In this document: positions 8,302-18,011 of the stretch, one piece after another | Layout: every line of letters begins with the position of its first letter | Position numbering within the stretch: the stretch's first letter is position 1 | Notes under the pieces: model-generated | What the model was told of the DNA's origin: nothing | Database searches by the model: none | Seen by the model: only the letters and a program-made list of their open reading frames with translations | Source: an uncultured Flavobacteriaceae bacterium | Lineage (GTDB): Bacteria; Bacteroidota; Bacteroidia; Flavobacteriales; Flavobacteriaceae | NCBI GenBank assembly: GCA_905181835.1 | Contig: CAJIZF010000004.1 | Span: 682,001 to 746,000 of the forward strand | Direction: 5' to 3' | DNA: 64,000 nt | Program-made: the position numbers and the translations under genes

Positions 8302-10276
8302 AATTGACTTCTAATACCATTTCAAATGTTCCGTAGCAACCCGTAATCGCACTTTCTACCCTCACAAAAATAGTTTCAGGATTAGAAACGTTTGTATACG
8401 GGCTTGATATTGGATCAAAATCATCCTCTGCATCTGGTTGCGAAATATGATAGGTTACATTTAGATCAAGATCACCAGCTACAATAGTTGGAATCTGGCT
8501 ATCTAAATCAAACTCAGTAAAACCATCTGTAATTCCGAAATCACAGGATTCAAATAAAGGGACTTCTGTAAAAATAGGAACCGTATCAATAACTAGGTTA
8601 AAAACACCAACTGTTACACAACCATCTAGATTGACCGCACGTACCCAAATAGATTCTAAGCCTGTACTTGGATAAGCTGCAGGTGTTGTTATTTCATTGA
8701 TAGGATCTCCTAGATCTGCATCAGGTTCTGTATTGTAATAAGTTAGGGTAATATCGGTTAGGGTATTTACAATTTCGTCGTATTTGGAGGTTAAGTCAAA
8801 ATCCTCAGTACCGTCCTCATCATTATCACACAGACGATAATCACTAATAGGATTGGTAATGGTAGGAGCTTGTTTTACAATAAGTTCTAATGCAATTACA
8901 TCATAGCAACCTAAAATACCCTCCTCTAATCTAGCAAATATTATTTGGGTATCTGGTGTCGTATTAGTGAATAAAATAGGCAATTCGTTTGTTCCATTTT
9001 CAGCTTGATCTTCGGTAAAATGATAGGTTACCACAGTACCCGTTTGTCCATTGGTTATAATCGCATCCGCATCGGTTAATGTGAATTCAACAAAACCATC
9101 GTTTGGTTCCTCGTCACATTCAATTAATTCGGTAGGCGTTCCAGGAGTCCCTGCAATAATTGAGATTACATTTAGTTCCATTTCAAAAGTTGCAAAACAA
9201 CCTGTGGTTCCGTCTTCAACTCGCACTCCTATAAATTCAGGATTTATGATATTGGTATATGGATTTACTAAAATGGGATTTGTACTAGCTTCAGCTTCTG
9301 CTTGGGTAGGATGATAAGTTACAATTAGATTAGGGTCACCATTGTCGATAATAGGTGTTTGAGCATCTAGATCAAAAGTAATAAACCCATCTAGAGTAGC
9401 ATCGTCACAAAATTGTAGTAAAGGCACTTCTACAAAAGTCGGGATTATTCCAGCTACTAAATCAAATGAACCTATCGTAACACAGCCTGCTAGATCGGTA
9501 GCACGTACCCAAATAGTTTCACCACCTGAACTTATATATGCAGTTGGTGTTGGTATTTCGTCGGCAGGATCTCCGAGATTTGCATCGGGTTCAGTATTGA
9601 AATAAGTGAGCGTTATACCGGTTAAAGTATTTACAATTTCATCGTATTTAGTCGTTAAATTAAATGTTTCAGTACTGTCATTATCATTGTCGCAAATAAA
9701 ATAGTCGCTAATTGGATTTGTAATAGTTGGCGCACCGTTCACATTAAGCTCTAATTCAACTACGTCAAAACAACTTAAAGGTACCGTAGTATCCTCTAAC
9801 CTTGCAAAAATAATTTGAGTGTTAGGATCTGTATTTGTAAATGGACTTGCAAGTGCGTTTGCGGGGTCTCCAAGATCTGCAAAGGCTAAAGTTTCGTAAT
9901 ACGTTACAAAAGTATTGGGGATACCATTAATAATTTCTGCGTCAGCATCGGTTAATGTAAATTCAGCGATTCCATCATTAGGTTCTTCATCGCAAGAAAA
10001 CAAAGGAGTTGGAATAGTGGCAATGGGAGGAGCATTAAAATTAACGTTTAATTCACCAAAAACAAAACAGGCTCCATTGACTGCCTCAATTCTATAAAAT
10101 CCATTTCCAGTTACATCTAATAGGGGATTCGTAGCACCAGGTATTAAATTTCCGTCTAAATACCACTGATAATTAAAACCAGGTTCTCCAAGATCAGCAT
10201 CCAAGGTAACGGTATAACCAATACAACTTTCAATATCGGGTCCAAGATTAATGGTTTCCCCATCTAAATTAACCAC
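8012..10276 (-). CDS. middle segment of the first giant gene
   Basis: About 754 codons in one frame. The N-terminal part is an Ig-like domain (cysteine-bearing, with NYQWYLDGN), followed by eight or more repeats of the C-D-x-x-x-D-G / F-V-R-V family. It ends early because of an extra G near 8015: this gene reads TATGCTAAT where the second giant gene reads TATCTAAT, and removing the base joins it to the 1378-8014 segment. Upstream it runs into the CARDB-like segment through a break near 10315. This piece has no signal peptide and is not an independent gene. Confidence 0.65.
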   Translation of the reverse strand: MVNLDGETINLGPDIESCIGYTVTLDADLGEPGFNYQWYLDGNLIPGATNPLLDVTGNGFYRIEAVNGACFVFGELNVNFNAPPIATIPTPLFSCDEEPNDGIAEFTLTDADAEIINGIPNTFVTYYETLAFADLGDPANALASPFTNTDPNTQIIFARLEDTTVPLSCFDVVELELNVNGAPTITNPISDYFICDNDNDSTETFNLTTKYDEIVNTLTGITLTYFNTEPDANLGDPADEIPTPTAYISSGGETIWVRATDLAGCVTIGSFDLVAGIIPTFVEVPLLQFCDDATLDGFITFDLDAQTPIIDNGDPNLIVTYHPTQAEAEASTNPILVNPYTNIINPEFIGVRVEDGTTGCFATFEMELNVISIIAGTPGTPTELIECDEEPNDGFVEFTLTDADAIITNGQTGTVVTYHFTEDQAENGTNELPILFTNTTPDTQIIFARLEEGILGCYDVIALELIVKQAPTITNPISDYRLCDNDEDGTEDFDLTSKYDEIVNTLTDITLTYYNTEPDADLGDPINEITTPAAYPSTGLESIWVRAVNLDGCVTVGVFNLVIDTVPIFTEVPLFESCDFGITDGFTEFDLDSQIPTIVAGDLDLNVTYHISQPDAEDDFDPISSPYTNVSNPETIFVRVESAITGCYGTFEMVLEVNSPSITTPDDLEYCDPDSDGFGVFTLTDADSQVTGGIPTGNLQVTYHYLIEDAQNGNNPLISPYANDVPFLQTVHVRLYDQTTQCYSITTLDLVVLA

Positions 10277-10320
10277 TATATCAAACTCGTTATTGGTTTC
10301 GTTCTCTTCTCCTACAATTC

Positions 10321-10611
10321 CTAAACCAGACCATCATCATCAACTACACCTGTTAAGGTAAATATAAATGGAGTTCCAACAGGTATAAATAGGGAAGTAG
10401 TAGCTACTTCATTACCATTTACAGGAATTGCACTGTTTGTACTTTCCGTTCCGATGAGCACCCCATCGGCATAAAATGCTATGGGTGTATTAGCTGGAAG
10501 TATACCTCCTGTAACTGTATTATTAAAGACGGTGTAGGTGATATCTAAAAAACTACTCTGAACATAAAACCCCAATATTATCAATAACAATCGTTGCGTC
10601 AGGTAATGCAC
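10321..10611 (-). CDS. CARDB-like segment of the first giant gene
   Basis: About 90 residues read as a CARDB-like (cell-adhesion-related, Ig-like) domain: DITYTVFNNTVTGGILPANT, then a VDDDG motif and, after the frame break near 10315, an ENETNNEFD motif typical of the end of such domains. A parallel domain lies near the N-terminus of the same gene (16.7-17.0 kb), so the protein seems to be built from two CARDB/Ig/repeat super-modules. An extra T near 10555 (GAGTAGT where GAGAGT would keep frame) separates it from the preceding repeat. Confidence 0.5.
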   Translation of the reverse strand: MHYLTQRLLLIILGFYVQSSFLDITYTVFNNTVTGGILPANTPIAFYADGVLIGTESTNSAIPVNGNEVATTSLFIPVGTPFIFTLTGVVDDDGLV

Positions 10612-10656
10612 AAAAAATAAAGTCTATGATAAAACTACCAACAGAGTAACAACCTG

Positions 10657-11070
10657 TTAATTATTTTCAAGACGAACCCAAATAGTTTGAGGATCACTTG
10701 TGTTTTGATAGGCGTTTGGAGTCGTTATTTCACCGGTACCTGAATCGGCAGCACCTGGAGTTTCGTAATAGGTAAGGGTATAGTCTAATTCACTTTGAGT
10801 GCCATAAATTTCATTAGCTCTTTCTGTTAAATCAAAATCTTCTATACTATCTAGATTAATATCACAAATTCCTATTGGTGTAATGCTTGTTGGAATAATA
10901 GGAGTAGGATTGACCACTAAGTCCATGGGTACGATATCAAAACATCCAGTAGCAGTAAATTCAGCTCTTGCAAAAATGGTTTGTATTGGACCACTGGTAT
11001 TGGTATAAGGACTTATTATTACAGGGGTTCCTGCTTCGGCAGCTGCTATGGTTTCGTGATAGTTAATCAC
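10657..11070 (-). CDS. repeat segment of the first giant gene between two frame breaks
   Basis: It encodes about one and a half repeats (FDIVPMDLVVNPTP, then CDINLDSIEDFDLT and TIWVRLENN). The frame is lost near 10650, where one T appears to be missing in AATTAACAGG, and near 11105, where one A is extra. Continuity of the repeat pattern on both sides shows that it belongs to the giant gene. Confidence 0.5.
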   Translation of the reverse strand: MINYHETIAAAEAGTPVIISPYTNTSGPIQTIFARAEFTATGCFDIVPMDLVVNPTPIIPTSITPIGICDINLDSIEDFDLTERANEIYGTQSELDYTLTYYETPGAADSGTGEITTPNAYQNTSDPQTIWVRLENN

Positions 11071-11450
11071 TACTCCAGGTTGTCCCTCTAAAATTTCAGC
11101 GTCTTTTAGAAGTCAAATCAAAGCTATTCGCCATCATTGTCTTCGTCACATCTATAAAATCTGTAGGTACTAACTGGTGTAGGTAAGGGTTTACTAATAG
11201 CTCCATTTGAAAAGCTCCATAACATCCTGTTATATCATCTTCTACGCGTACCCAAATAAATTCAGGATTTACAATATTGGTATAGGGGCTTGATAAAGAA
11301 GGAATGGTTCCTGCTTCTGCATCTGCTTCTGTAAGGTGGTAGGTTACTGTAAGATCGGGATTAAAAACACCGCCAACAGTAGCAATATCTATATTTTGGC
11401 TATCTAGGTCAAAAGTTCTAGCCCGTCATTTGGTCCTGTAATTTCTATCG

Positions 11451-13331
11451 TCACAAACTTGAAATAAAGGAACTGGCTGTATAGATAGGAACGGTATCTA
11501 TAATTAATTCAAAAGAACTCACCGTTATACAACCGTCCAGATTGACTGCACGTACCCAAATAATTTCAGCACCTGCACTGGGATAAGCATTAGGTGTTGG
11601 TATTTCGGTAGCAGGATCTCCTAGGTCTGCATCTGCTTGAGTGTTGAAGTAGGTTAAGGTAACGTCAGTTAACCCATTTAATATCTCATCTTCTCCCCAA
11701 GTGATTAAATCAAAATCTTCGGTAGTATTTTGATCATTATCACATAGTGGATATGGCGCTATAGGTTCTGCAATTGCTGGTGCTGCGTTAACAATAAGAT
11801 TAAGAGGGACCACATCGAAACAACCAAGGATGGGCTCTTCTAATCTAACATATACAGTCTGAGTATCGATTATAGTATTTTCAAAGTTTACTGGGTCTGC
11901 AATTGCAGTAACAGGATCACCAATTTCTGCTTCTGCCTCGAGCTCATAATAACTTAAAACAGCGGTCTGACCATTAAGAATATCTATTTCACGCACCGTT
12001 AAATCAAAAATTGCTTTTCCATCGTTGGGAACTTCATCACATTCAATTATGTCAGTAGGAATTACTCCAATTACAGAAATTACTTCTAACTCCATCTCGA
12101 ATGTATCATAACAAGATGTTGTGGCATTTTCTACACGAACATAAATGACCTGGTTTGGTGAAGTATAAGGAATTAAAATATCAATAGAACTTGATTCATC
12201 GTCTGCAGCAACTTGGGTTTCGTGATAAGTTATATCTAAATTGGCATCACCACCTTGGATGATAGGAGTCTGAATATTCAAATCAAATGCTGTAATACCG
12301 TCTAGTGGTACGTCATCACAAACTTGAAATAAAGGAACTTCCACATAGTCACCTGTATCTACTACTTCTATAATTAATTCAAAAGAGCTCACCGTTATAC
12401 AACCGTCCAGATTGACTGCACGTACCCAAATAATTTCAGCACCTGCACTGGTATAAGCATTAGGTGTTGGTATTTCGGTAGCAGGATCTCCTAGGTCTGC
12501 ATCTGCTTGAGTGTTGAAGTAGGTTAAGGTAACGTCAGTTAACCCATTTAATATCTCATCTTCTCCCCAAGTGATTAAATCAAAATCTTCGGTAGTATTT
12601 TGATCATTATCACATAGTGGATATGGCGCTATAGGTTCTGCAATTGCTGGTGCTTCGTTAACAATAAGATTAAGAGGGACCACATCGAAACAACCAAGGA
12701 TGGGCTCTTCTAATCTAACATATACAGTCTGAGTATCGATTATAGTATTTTCAAAGTTTACTGGGTCTGCAATTGCAGTAACAGGATCACCAATTTCTGC
12801 TTCTGCCTCGAGCTCATAATAACTTAAAACAGCGGTCTGACCATTAAGAATATCTGTTTCACGCACCGTTAAATCAAAAATTGCTTTTCCATCGTTGGGA
12901 ACTTCATCACATTCAATTATGTCAGTAGGAATTACTCCAATTACAGAAATTACTTCTAACTGCATCTCGAATGTATCATAACAAGATGTTGTGGCATTTT
13001 CTACACGAACATAAATGACCTGGTTTGGTGAAGTATAAGGAATTAAAATATCAATAGAACTTGATTCATCATCTGCAGCAACTTGGGTTTCGTGATAAGT
13101 TATATCTAAATTGGCATCACCACCTTGGATGATAGGAGTCTGAATATTCAAATCAAATGCTGTAATACCGTCTAGTGGTATGTCATCACAAACTTGAAAT
13201 AAAGGAACTTCCACATAGTCACCTGTATATACTCCTTCTATAATTAATTCAAAAGAGCTCACCGTTATACAACCGTCCAGATTGACTGCACGTACCCAAA
13301 TAATTTCAGCTACCTGCACTGGTATAAGCAT
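11451..13331 (-). CDS. 870-bp-repeat segment of the first giant gene (distal part)
   Basis: About 626 codons covering two copies of the 290-residue super-repeat. Each super-repeat holds three or four of the basic modules (CDDIPLDGITAFDLN, CDEVPNDGKAIFDLT, CDNDQNTTEDFDL). The frame is broken upstream by an extra T near 13310 (CAGCTACCTG where sister units have CAGCACCTG), and downstream by several indels between 11400 and 11475. Confidence 0.65.
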   Translation of the reverse strand: MLIPVQVAEIIWVRAVNLDGCITVSSFELIIEGVYTGDYVEVPLFQVCDDIPLDGITAFDLNIQTPIIQGGDANLDITYHETQVAADDESSSIDILIPYTSPNQVIYVRVENATTSCYDTFEMQLEVISVIGVIPTDIIECDEVPNDGKAIFDLTVRETDILNGQTAVLSYYELEAEAEIGDPVTAIADPVNFENTIIDTQTVYVRLEEPILGCFDVVPLNLIVNEAPAIAEPIAPYPLCDNDQNTTEDFDLITWGEDEILNGLTDVTLTYFNTQADADLGDPATEIPTPNAYTSAGAEIIWVRAVNLDGCITVSSFELIIEVVDTGDYVEVPLFQVCDDVPLDGITAFDLNIQTPIIQGGDANLDITYHETQVAADDESSSIDILIPYTSPNQVIYVRVENATTSCYDTFEMELEVISVIGVIPTDIIECDEVPNDGKAIFDLTVREIDILNGQTAVLSYYELEAEAEIGDPVTAIADPVNFENTIIDTQTVYVRLEEPILGCFDVVPLNLIVNAAPAIAEPIAPYPLCDNDQNTTEDFDLITWGEDEILNGLTDVTLTYFNTQADADLGDPATEIPTPNAYPSAGAEIIWVRAVNLDGCITVSSFELIIDTVPIYTASSFISSL

Positions 13332-15276
13332 TAGGTGTTGGTATTTCGGTAGCAGGATCTCCTAGGTCTGCATCTGCTTGAGTGTTGAAGTAGGTTAAGG
13401 TAACGTCAGTTAACCCATTTAATATCTCATCTACTCCCCAAGTGATTAAATCAAAATCTTCGGTAGTATTTTGATCATTATCACATAGTGGATATGGCGC
13501 TATAGGTTCTGCAATTGCTGGTGCTTCGTTAACAATAAGATTAAGAGGGACCACATCGAAACAACCAAGGATGGGCTCTTCTAATCTAACATATACAGTC
13601 TGAGTATCGATTATAGTATTTTCAAAGTTTACTGGGTCTGCAATTGCAGTAACAGGATCACCAATTTCTGCTTCTGCCTCGAGCTCATAATAACTTAAAA
13701 CAGCGGTCTGACCATTAAGAATATCTGTTTCACGCACCGTTAAATCAAAAATTGCTTTTCCATCGTTGGGAACTTCATCACATTCAATTATGTCAGTAGG
13801 AATTACTCCAATTACAGAAATTACTTCTAACTGCATCTCGAATGTATCATAACAAGATGTTGTGGCATTTTCTACACGAACATAAATGACCTGGTTTGGT
13901 GAAGTATAAGGAATTAAAATATCAATAGAACTTGATTCATCATCTGCAGCAACTTGGGTTTCGTGATAAGTTATATCTAAATTGGCATCACCACCTTGGA
14001 TGATAGGAGTCTGAATATTCAAATCAAATGCTGTAATACCGTCTAGTGGTATGTCATCACAAACTTGAAATAAAGGAACTTCCACATAGTCACCTGTATA
14101 TACTCCTTCTATAATTAATTCAAAAGAGCTCACCGTTATACAACCGTCCAGATTGACTGCACGTACCCAAATAATTTCAGCACCTGCACTGGTATAAGCA
14201 TTAGGTGTTGGTATTTCGGTAGCAGGATCTCCTAGGTCTGCATCTGCTTGAGTGTTGAAGTAGGTTAAGGTAACGTCAGTTAACCCATTTAATATCTCAT
14301 CTACTCCCCAAGTGATTAAATCAAAATCTTCGGTAGTATTTTGATCATTATCACATAGTGGATATGGCGCTATAGGTTCTGCAATTGCTGGTGCTTCGTT
14401 AACAATAAGATTAAGAGGGACCACATCGAAACAACCAAGGATGGGCTCTTCTAATCTAACATATACAGTCTGAGTATCGATTATAGTATTTTCAAAGTTT
14501 ACTGGGTCTGCAATTGCAGTAACAGGATCACCAATTTCTGCTTCTGCCTCGAGCTCATAATAACTTAAAACAGCGGTCTGACCATTAAGAATATCTGTTT
14601 CACGCACCGTTAAATCAAAAATTGCTTTTCCATCGTTGGGAACTTCATCACATTCAATTATGTCAGTAGGAATTACTCCAATTACAGAAATTACTTCTAA
14701 CTGCATCTCGAATGTATCATAACAAGATGTTGTGGCATTTTCTACACGAACATAAATGACCTGGTTTGGTGAAGTATAAGGAATTAAAATATCAATAGAA
14801 CTTGATTCATCATCTGCAGCAACTTGGGTTTCGTGATAAGTTATATCTAAATTGGCATCACCACCTTGGATGATAGGAGTCTGAATATTCAAATCAAATG
14901 CTGTAATACCGTCTAGTGGTATGTCATCACAAACTTGAAATAAAGGAACTTCCACATAGTCACCTGTATATACTCCTTCTATAATTAATTCAAAAGAGCT
15001 CACCGTTATACAACCGTCCAGATTGACTGCACGTACCCAAATAATTTCAGCTCCTGCACTGGTATAAGCATTAGGTGTTGGTATTTCGGTAGCAGGATCT
15101 CCTAGGTCTGCATCTGCTTGAGTGTTGAAGTAGGTTAAGGTAACGTCAGTTAACCCATTTAATATCTCATCTACTCCCCAAGTGATTAAATCAAAATCTT
15201 CGGTAGTATTTTGATCATTATCACATAGTGGATATGGCGCTATAGGTTCTGCAATTGCTGGTGCTTCGTTAACAAT
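11500..15276 (-). repeat. 870-bp tandem array, about 4.3 copies
   Basis: The marker CGTACCCAAATAATTTCAGC occurs at 11551, 12421, 13291, 14162 and 15032, giving periods of 870, 870, 871 and 870 bp. The 871 is due to an inserted T near 13310. Units differ at only a few bases. One unit encodes 290 residues. Confidence 0.9.
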
Positions 15277-15615
15277 AAGATTTAATGGGGTAGTATCGTA
15301 ACAACCAAGAAAAACATTTTCAATTCTAGCGTATATGGTTTGTGTATCTATAGTAATATTGGTGTAGGGACTAGCTAGAGCATCTAATGGATTTCCAATA
15401 ATAGCAAGGGCTTCAGTTTCAAAATACCTTACTGCTGTCGCTGCTTGTCCATTAATAATTTCAGTATCGGCGTCAGTTAGATTAAACTCATCAAATCCAT
15501 CGTTAGGAAGTTGGTCACATTCAACTAAAGGACCGGGAGTTCCTGCAATCGTTGATTGTACATCTAAAAGTATTTCAAAATGAACATAACAAGTCGTTGT
15601 TTCTATCTTCAACAC
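13306..15615 (-). CDS. 870-bp-repeat segment of the first giant gene (proximal part)
   Basis: About 769 codons with more than two copies of the 290-residue super-repeat, preceded by a slightly different module (CDQLPNDGFDEFNLT). The frame is lost upstream near 15603 by an extra base (GATAGAAAC where GATGAAAC restores the frame) and downstream near 13310. The overlap with the neighbouring open segments is a by-product of the frameshifts. Confidence 0.65.
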   Translation of the reverse strand: MLKIETTTCYVHFEILLDVQSTIAGTPGPLVECDQLPNDGFDEFNLTDADTEIINGQAATAVRYFETEALAIIGNPLDALASPYTNITIDTQTIYARIENVFLGCYDTTPLNLIVNEAPAIAEPIAPYPLCDNDQNTTEDFDLITWGVDEILNGLTDVTLTYFNTQADADLGDPATEIPTPNAYTSAGAEIIWVRAVNLDGCITVSSFELIIEGVYTGDYVEVPLFQVCDDIPLDGITAFDLNIQTPIIQGGDANLDITYHETQVAADDESSSIDILIPYTSPNQVIYVRVENATTSCYDTFEMQLEVISVIGVIPTDIIECDEVPNDGKAIFDLTVRETDILNGQTAVLSYYELEAEAEIGDPVTAIADPVNFENTIIDTQTVYVRLEEPILGCFDVVPLNLIVNEAPAIAEPIAPYPLCDNDQNTTEDFDLITWGVDEILNGLTDVTLTYFNTQADADLGDPATEIPTPNAYTSAGAEIIWVRAVNLDGCITVSSFELIIEGVYTGDYVEVPLFQVCDDIPLDGITAFDLNIQTPIIQGGDANLDITYHETQVAADDESSSIDILIPYTSPNQVIYVRVENATTSCYDTFEMQLEVISVIGVIPTDIIECDEVPNDGKAIFDLTVRETDILNGQTAVLSYYELEAEAEIGDPVTAIADPVNFENTIIDTQTVYVRLEEPILGCFDVVPLNLIVNEAPAIAEPIAPYPLCDNDQNTTEDFDLITWGVDEILNGLTDVTLTYFNTQADADLGDPATEIPTPNAYTSAGS

Positions 15616-16972
15616 GCACCCAAATAACTTCAGGGTTTACAATATTTGTATAAGGGCTGGTTAGCGAAGGAATTGTTCCTGCTTCTGCATCTGCTTCTGT
15701 AAGGTGATAAGTAACTGTAAGGTTAGGGTCACCAGCAGTAATGATTGGAATCTGACTATCTAAGTCAAAATCTGTAAAACCGTCGAAAATACTATCATCA
15801 CATATTCTAATTATTGGAACTTCTACATAGTTAGTAATAGTTCCTAAAACTAAATTAAAAGAACCAATAGTAATACAACCTTCTAGATTAACAGCACTGA
15901 TCCAAATGGTTTCTCCACCTGGGCTTGTGTAGGAGTCTGGCGATGTGATAGCATTAATTGCTGCATTTGCATCGGCTTCCGTATTGTAATAGGTAAGTGT
16001 AATATCGGTTAGTGTATTTACAATCTCATCATATTTAGATGTAAGGTCAAAAATTTCGGTATTATCTTGATCATTATCACAAATAAGATAATTTTCTATA
16101 GAATCAGTAATAGTGGGTGCTGCATCTACTATAAGCAATAATGGTGTAACGTCATAACAGCCAAGAACATTCTCTTCTAATCTAGCAAATATAGTTTGTG
16201 TATCTGCAGTAATATTGGTAAAGGGACTGGCTAAAGCATCTAATGGATCTCCAGTAATGGCAAGGTCTTCTGTTTCATAATATGTAACAAATGTATCTGG
16301 TTGCCCAGCTATAATATCTGTATCAGCATCGCTTAAGGTAAACTCAGCCTCTCCATTATTAGGAACTTCGTCACACTCCACTAAAGAAGTAGGAGTTCCA
16401 GCAATAGGATTTGCAACAAACTCTACTATAATTTCGTCGGTCGTATCGCAGCCTTGGTAGGTAACTTCTAATTCATACGTTCCTGCTTGAGTAACTGTTA
16501 AATCTTCATTGGTTGCTCCAGGAATTATAGCTCCGTTAAAAAACCATTGGTAAGTTGCAGTTGCTCCGGGAGGCGTTAGGGAGTCAATCCCAATAACTTG
16601 ATCTGCACCATCACATATAGCATCATTGTTAGCTATTAATATGTCCGGATTTAACACCACACTTAGGGTAACATCGGCTAGATTAATTTCTTGATCGTAT
16701 TCGTTATTGCCTTCATTGGTTTCGTCTACGGTACTTACTCCACCTCCTCCATCGTCGACAACCGCTATTATTGTGAATGGATCTGCAACCGTACCAGTAG
16801 GTATTGTAAGTGTTACTGTGCCTGTTTCGGCTCCGTCAATTGGTATCGTAGTAGTAGTATTATCTTGTGCTATCTGAGCTCCCTCTAAATAAAATTTAAT
16901 TGGGTACACCTGCTGGAAGCGCTCCCGTACTATTAACATTAAAAACTGTCCAATTAACATCGACTGTATCAT
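15575..16972 (-). CDS. CARDB / Ig-like / first repeats segment of the first giant gene
   Basis: After the break near 16905 the frame continues the CARDB-like domain (IKFYLEGAQIAQDN to DETNEGNNEYDQEI), then an Ig-like domain with the motif TYQWFFNGAIIPG, and then the first repeats (CDEVPNNGEAEFTLS, CDNDQDNTEIFDLT, CDDSIFDGFTDFDLD). The first residues of this open frame (about 16915-16972) are out of frame with the true protein. Confidence 0.6.
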   Translation of the reverse strand: MIQSMLIGQFLMLIVRERFQQVYPIKFYLEGAQIAQDNTTTTIPIDGAETGTVTLTIPTGTVADPFTIIAVVDDGGGGVSTVDETNEGNNEYDQEINLADVTLSVVLNPDILIANNDAICDGADQVIGIDSLTPPGATATYQWFFNGAIIPGATNEDLTVTQAGTYELEVTYQGCDTTDEIIVEFVANPIAGTPTSLVECDEVPNNGEAEFTLSDADTDIIAGQPDTFVTYYETEDLAITGDPLDALASPFTNITADTQTIFARLEENVLGCYDVTPLLLIVDAAPTITDSIENYLICDNDQDNTEIFDLTSKYDEIVNTLTDITLTYYNTEADANAAINAITSPDSYTSPGGETIWISAVNLEGCITIGSFNLVLGTITNYVEVPIIRICDDSIFDGFTDFDLDSQIPIITAGDPNLTVTYHLTEADAEAGTIPSLTSPYTNIVNPEVIWVRVEDRNNDLLCSF

Positions 16973-17972
16973 TACAAATAAATTCTATTGGCTCGAAGAT
17001 GATACTCGCATCTGGCAGCTCCGAATTTACCGAGGTAATAATATTGTTAATTAGTATTAAATCTGAATCTGAAGTTATTTTTATTTCAATCTCTTCATCG
17101 CCTTCTTCAATGTCATATAAACCCTCAAGATTATATGCATCCAGGTCCATATTAAATAAGTTGGTACTATTCGTATAAGTATTGGTACTGTTAAATTGGT
17201 TGTCACCTGGATTTAAAGGTGGATCATCAACTAGTATATTATTGATTCGTAGACTTTCATTATTTGGATTTGGGAGATCTCCTTCCCAGGCTAAAAAACC
17301 TATTTTCGCTAATTGGTCTGATGCCACATTAAGAGGTCCTAGTGTTATAGTAAGCTCATTTTGATAAACAACTTCTAAGCCATCAAACAGACTAATTTGA
17401 TTTAAAGCTAGACCATCTTCTTCGTATATAATAATAATTGACCATCCTCCATAATCAACTGTTTGGTTACAATATTGTGAACTATTACTAGGACCTGGGG
17501 GATTATAAATATTATTAGTTAAATCAAGATTTGAGAGCGTATACGTTCCATTACCATTTGCAGCAACAATATCTGTTACATCTGCATAAGCTCCAAAAAA
17601 GGTAAGGCCAACAGAATTTTCTGTAAAAGTTCTCTCTGCACTTACATCTGTTCCGTTTAAAGTTACATTATTATCCGCAGGAAATAAAAGATCTCCTCCA
17701 GAACCTGACCAGTATAAACGAGCAGCTACTAGGTCTTGATTACCTGTTAGTGTTAAATTAGCACTACTCTGAGTTAAAATGTTACATGCGTTAGCGCCTG
17801 TATTAAGTGTATTTCCTATTGCGGTAAAGTCGTACTGGCCGTTAAATTGTTCAAATAGGCTTACATCTTGTGCTGAGACGTTTAGGGGACCTATTAAAAA
17901 AAGCAAACCAATTAAATACCTTTTAAAACAATATGCGATATTTACTACTTGATTTATGGGGATAATTTTCAT
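16896..17972 (-). CDS. N-terminal segment of the first giant gene (signal peptide and head domain)
   Basis: ATG at 17972. A Lys/Arg-containing start and a hydrophobic stretch (YLIGLLFLIGPLNVSAQ) form a signal peptide cleaved near residue 35. The next roughly 290 residues are an all-beta head I do not recognise (AARLYWSGSGGDL and GGWSIIIIYEEDG are conspicuous), leading into a CARDB-like domain. One extra G near 16905 (three Cs instead of two on the coding strand) stops the frame at GVPN; removing it continues as GVPIKFYLEG. This head is unlike the head of the second giant gene. Confidence 0.65.
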   Translation of the reverse strand: MKIIPINQVVNIAYCFKRYLIGLLFLIGPLNVSAQDVSLFEQFNGQYDFTAIGNTLNTGANACNILTQSSANLTLTGNQDLVAARLYWSGSGGDLLFPADNNVTLNGTDVSAERTFTENSVGLTFFGAYADVTDIVAANGNGTYTLSNLDLTNNIYNPPGPSNSSQYCNQTVDYGGWSIIIIYEEDGLALNQISLFDGLEVVYQNELTITLGPLNVASDQLAKIGFLAWEGDLPNPNNESLRINNILVDDPPLNPGDNQFNSTNTYTNSTNLFNMDLDAYNLEGLYDIEEGDEEIEIKITSDSDLILINNIITSVNSELPDASIIFEPIEFICNDTVDVNWTVFNVNSTGALPAGVPN

Positions 17973-18011
17973 TTATGTTACTAATTTTAAATATACTGCA
18001 ATATATAATTA

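Larger units (their letters stand above)
1378..17972 (-). pseudogene. first giant T9SS type B repeat protein gene, interrupted by frameshifts
   Basis: Minus-strand open segments join end to end from a signal-peptide start at 17972 (MKIIPINQ.., cleavable near NVSAQ) to a type B (gliding-motility-type, CHU_C-like) C-terminal domain ending at 1378, giving about 5,500 codons if repaired. Order: an unrecognised N-terminal region, a CARDB-like domain, an Ig-like domain with a QWFFNG motif, about 90-residue repeats, a second CARDB/Ig-like pair near 10.6-10.0 kb, then more repeats. Each repeat starts with C-D-x-x-x-D-G-x-x-x-F-D-L-T and ends with Y/F-V-R-V-x-C. Frame breaks are seen near 8015, 10315, 10555, 10650, 11105, 11135, 11410, 11445, 11470, 13310, 15603 and 16905, mostly single-base insertions. 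Either the gene is dead or the consensus is imperfect in repeats. If intact it would be a surface adhesin secreted by T9SS. Confidence 0.75.

Noticed and set aside
11500-15276. CRISPR-like or non-coding satellite array
   Set aside because: The unit is 870 bp, codes through, and keeps protein motifs. There are no short repeats with unique spacers and no cas genes.
1378-17972. Programmed ribosomal frameshifting as the explanation for the many breaks
   Set aside because: The break sites share no slippery heptamer or following structure, need corrections in both directions, and occur at different places in otherwise identical 870-bp units.
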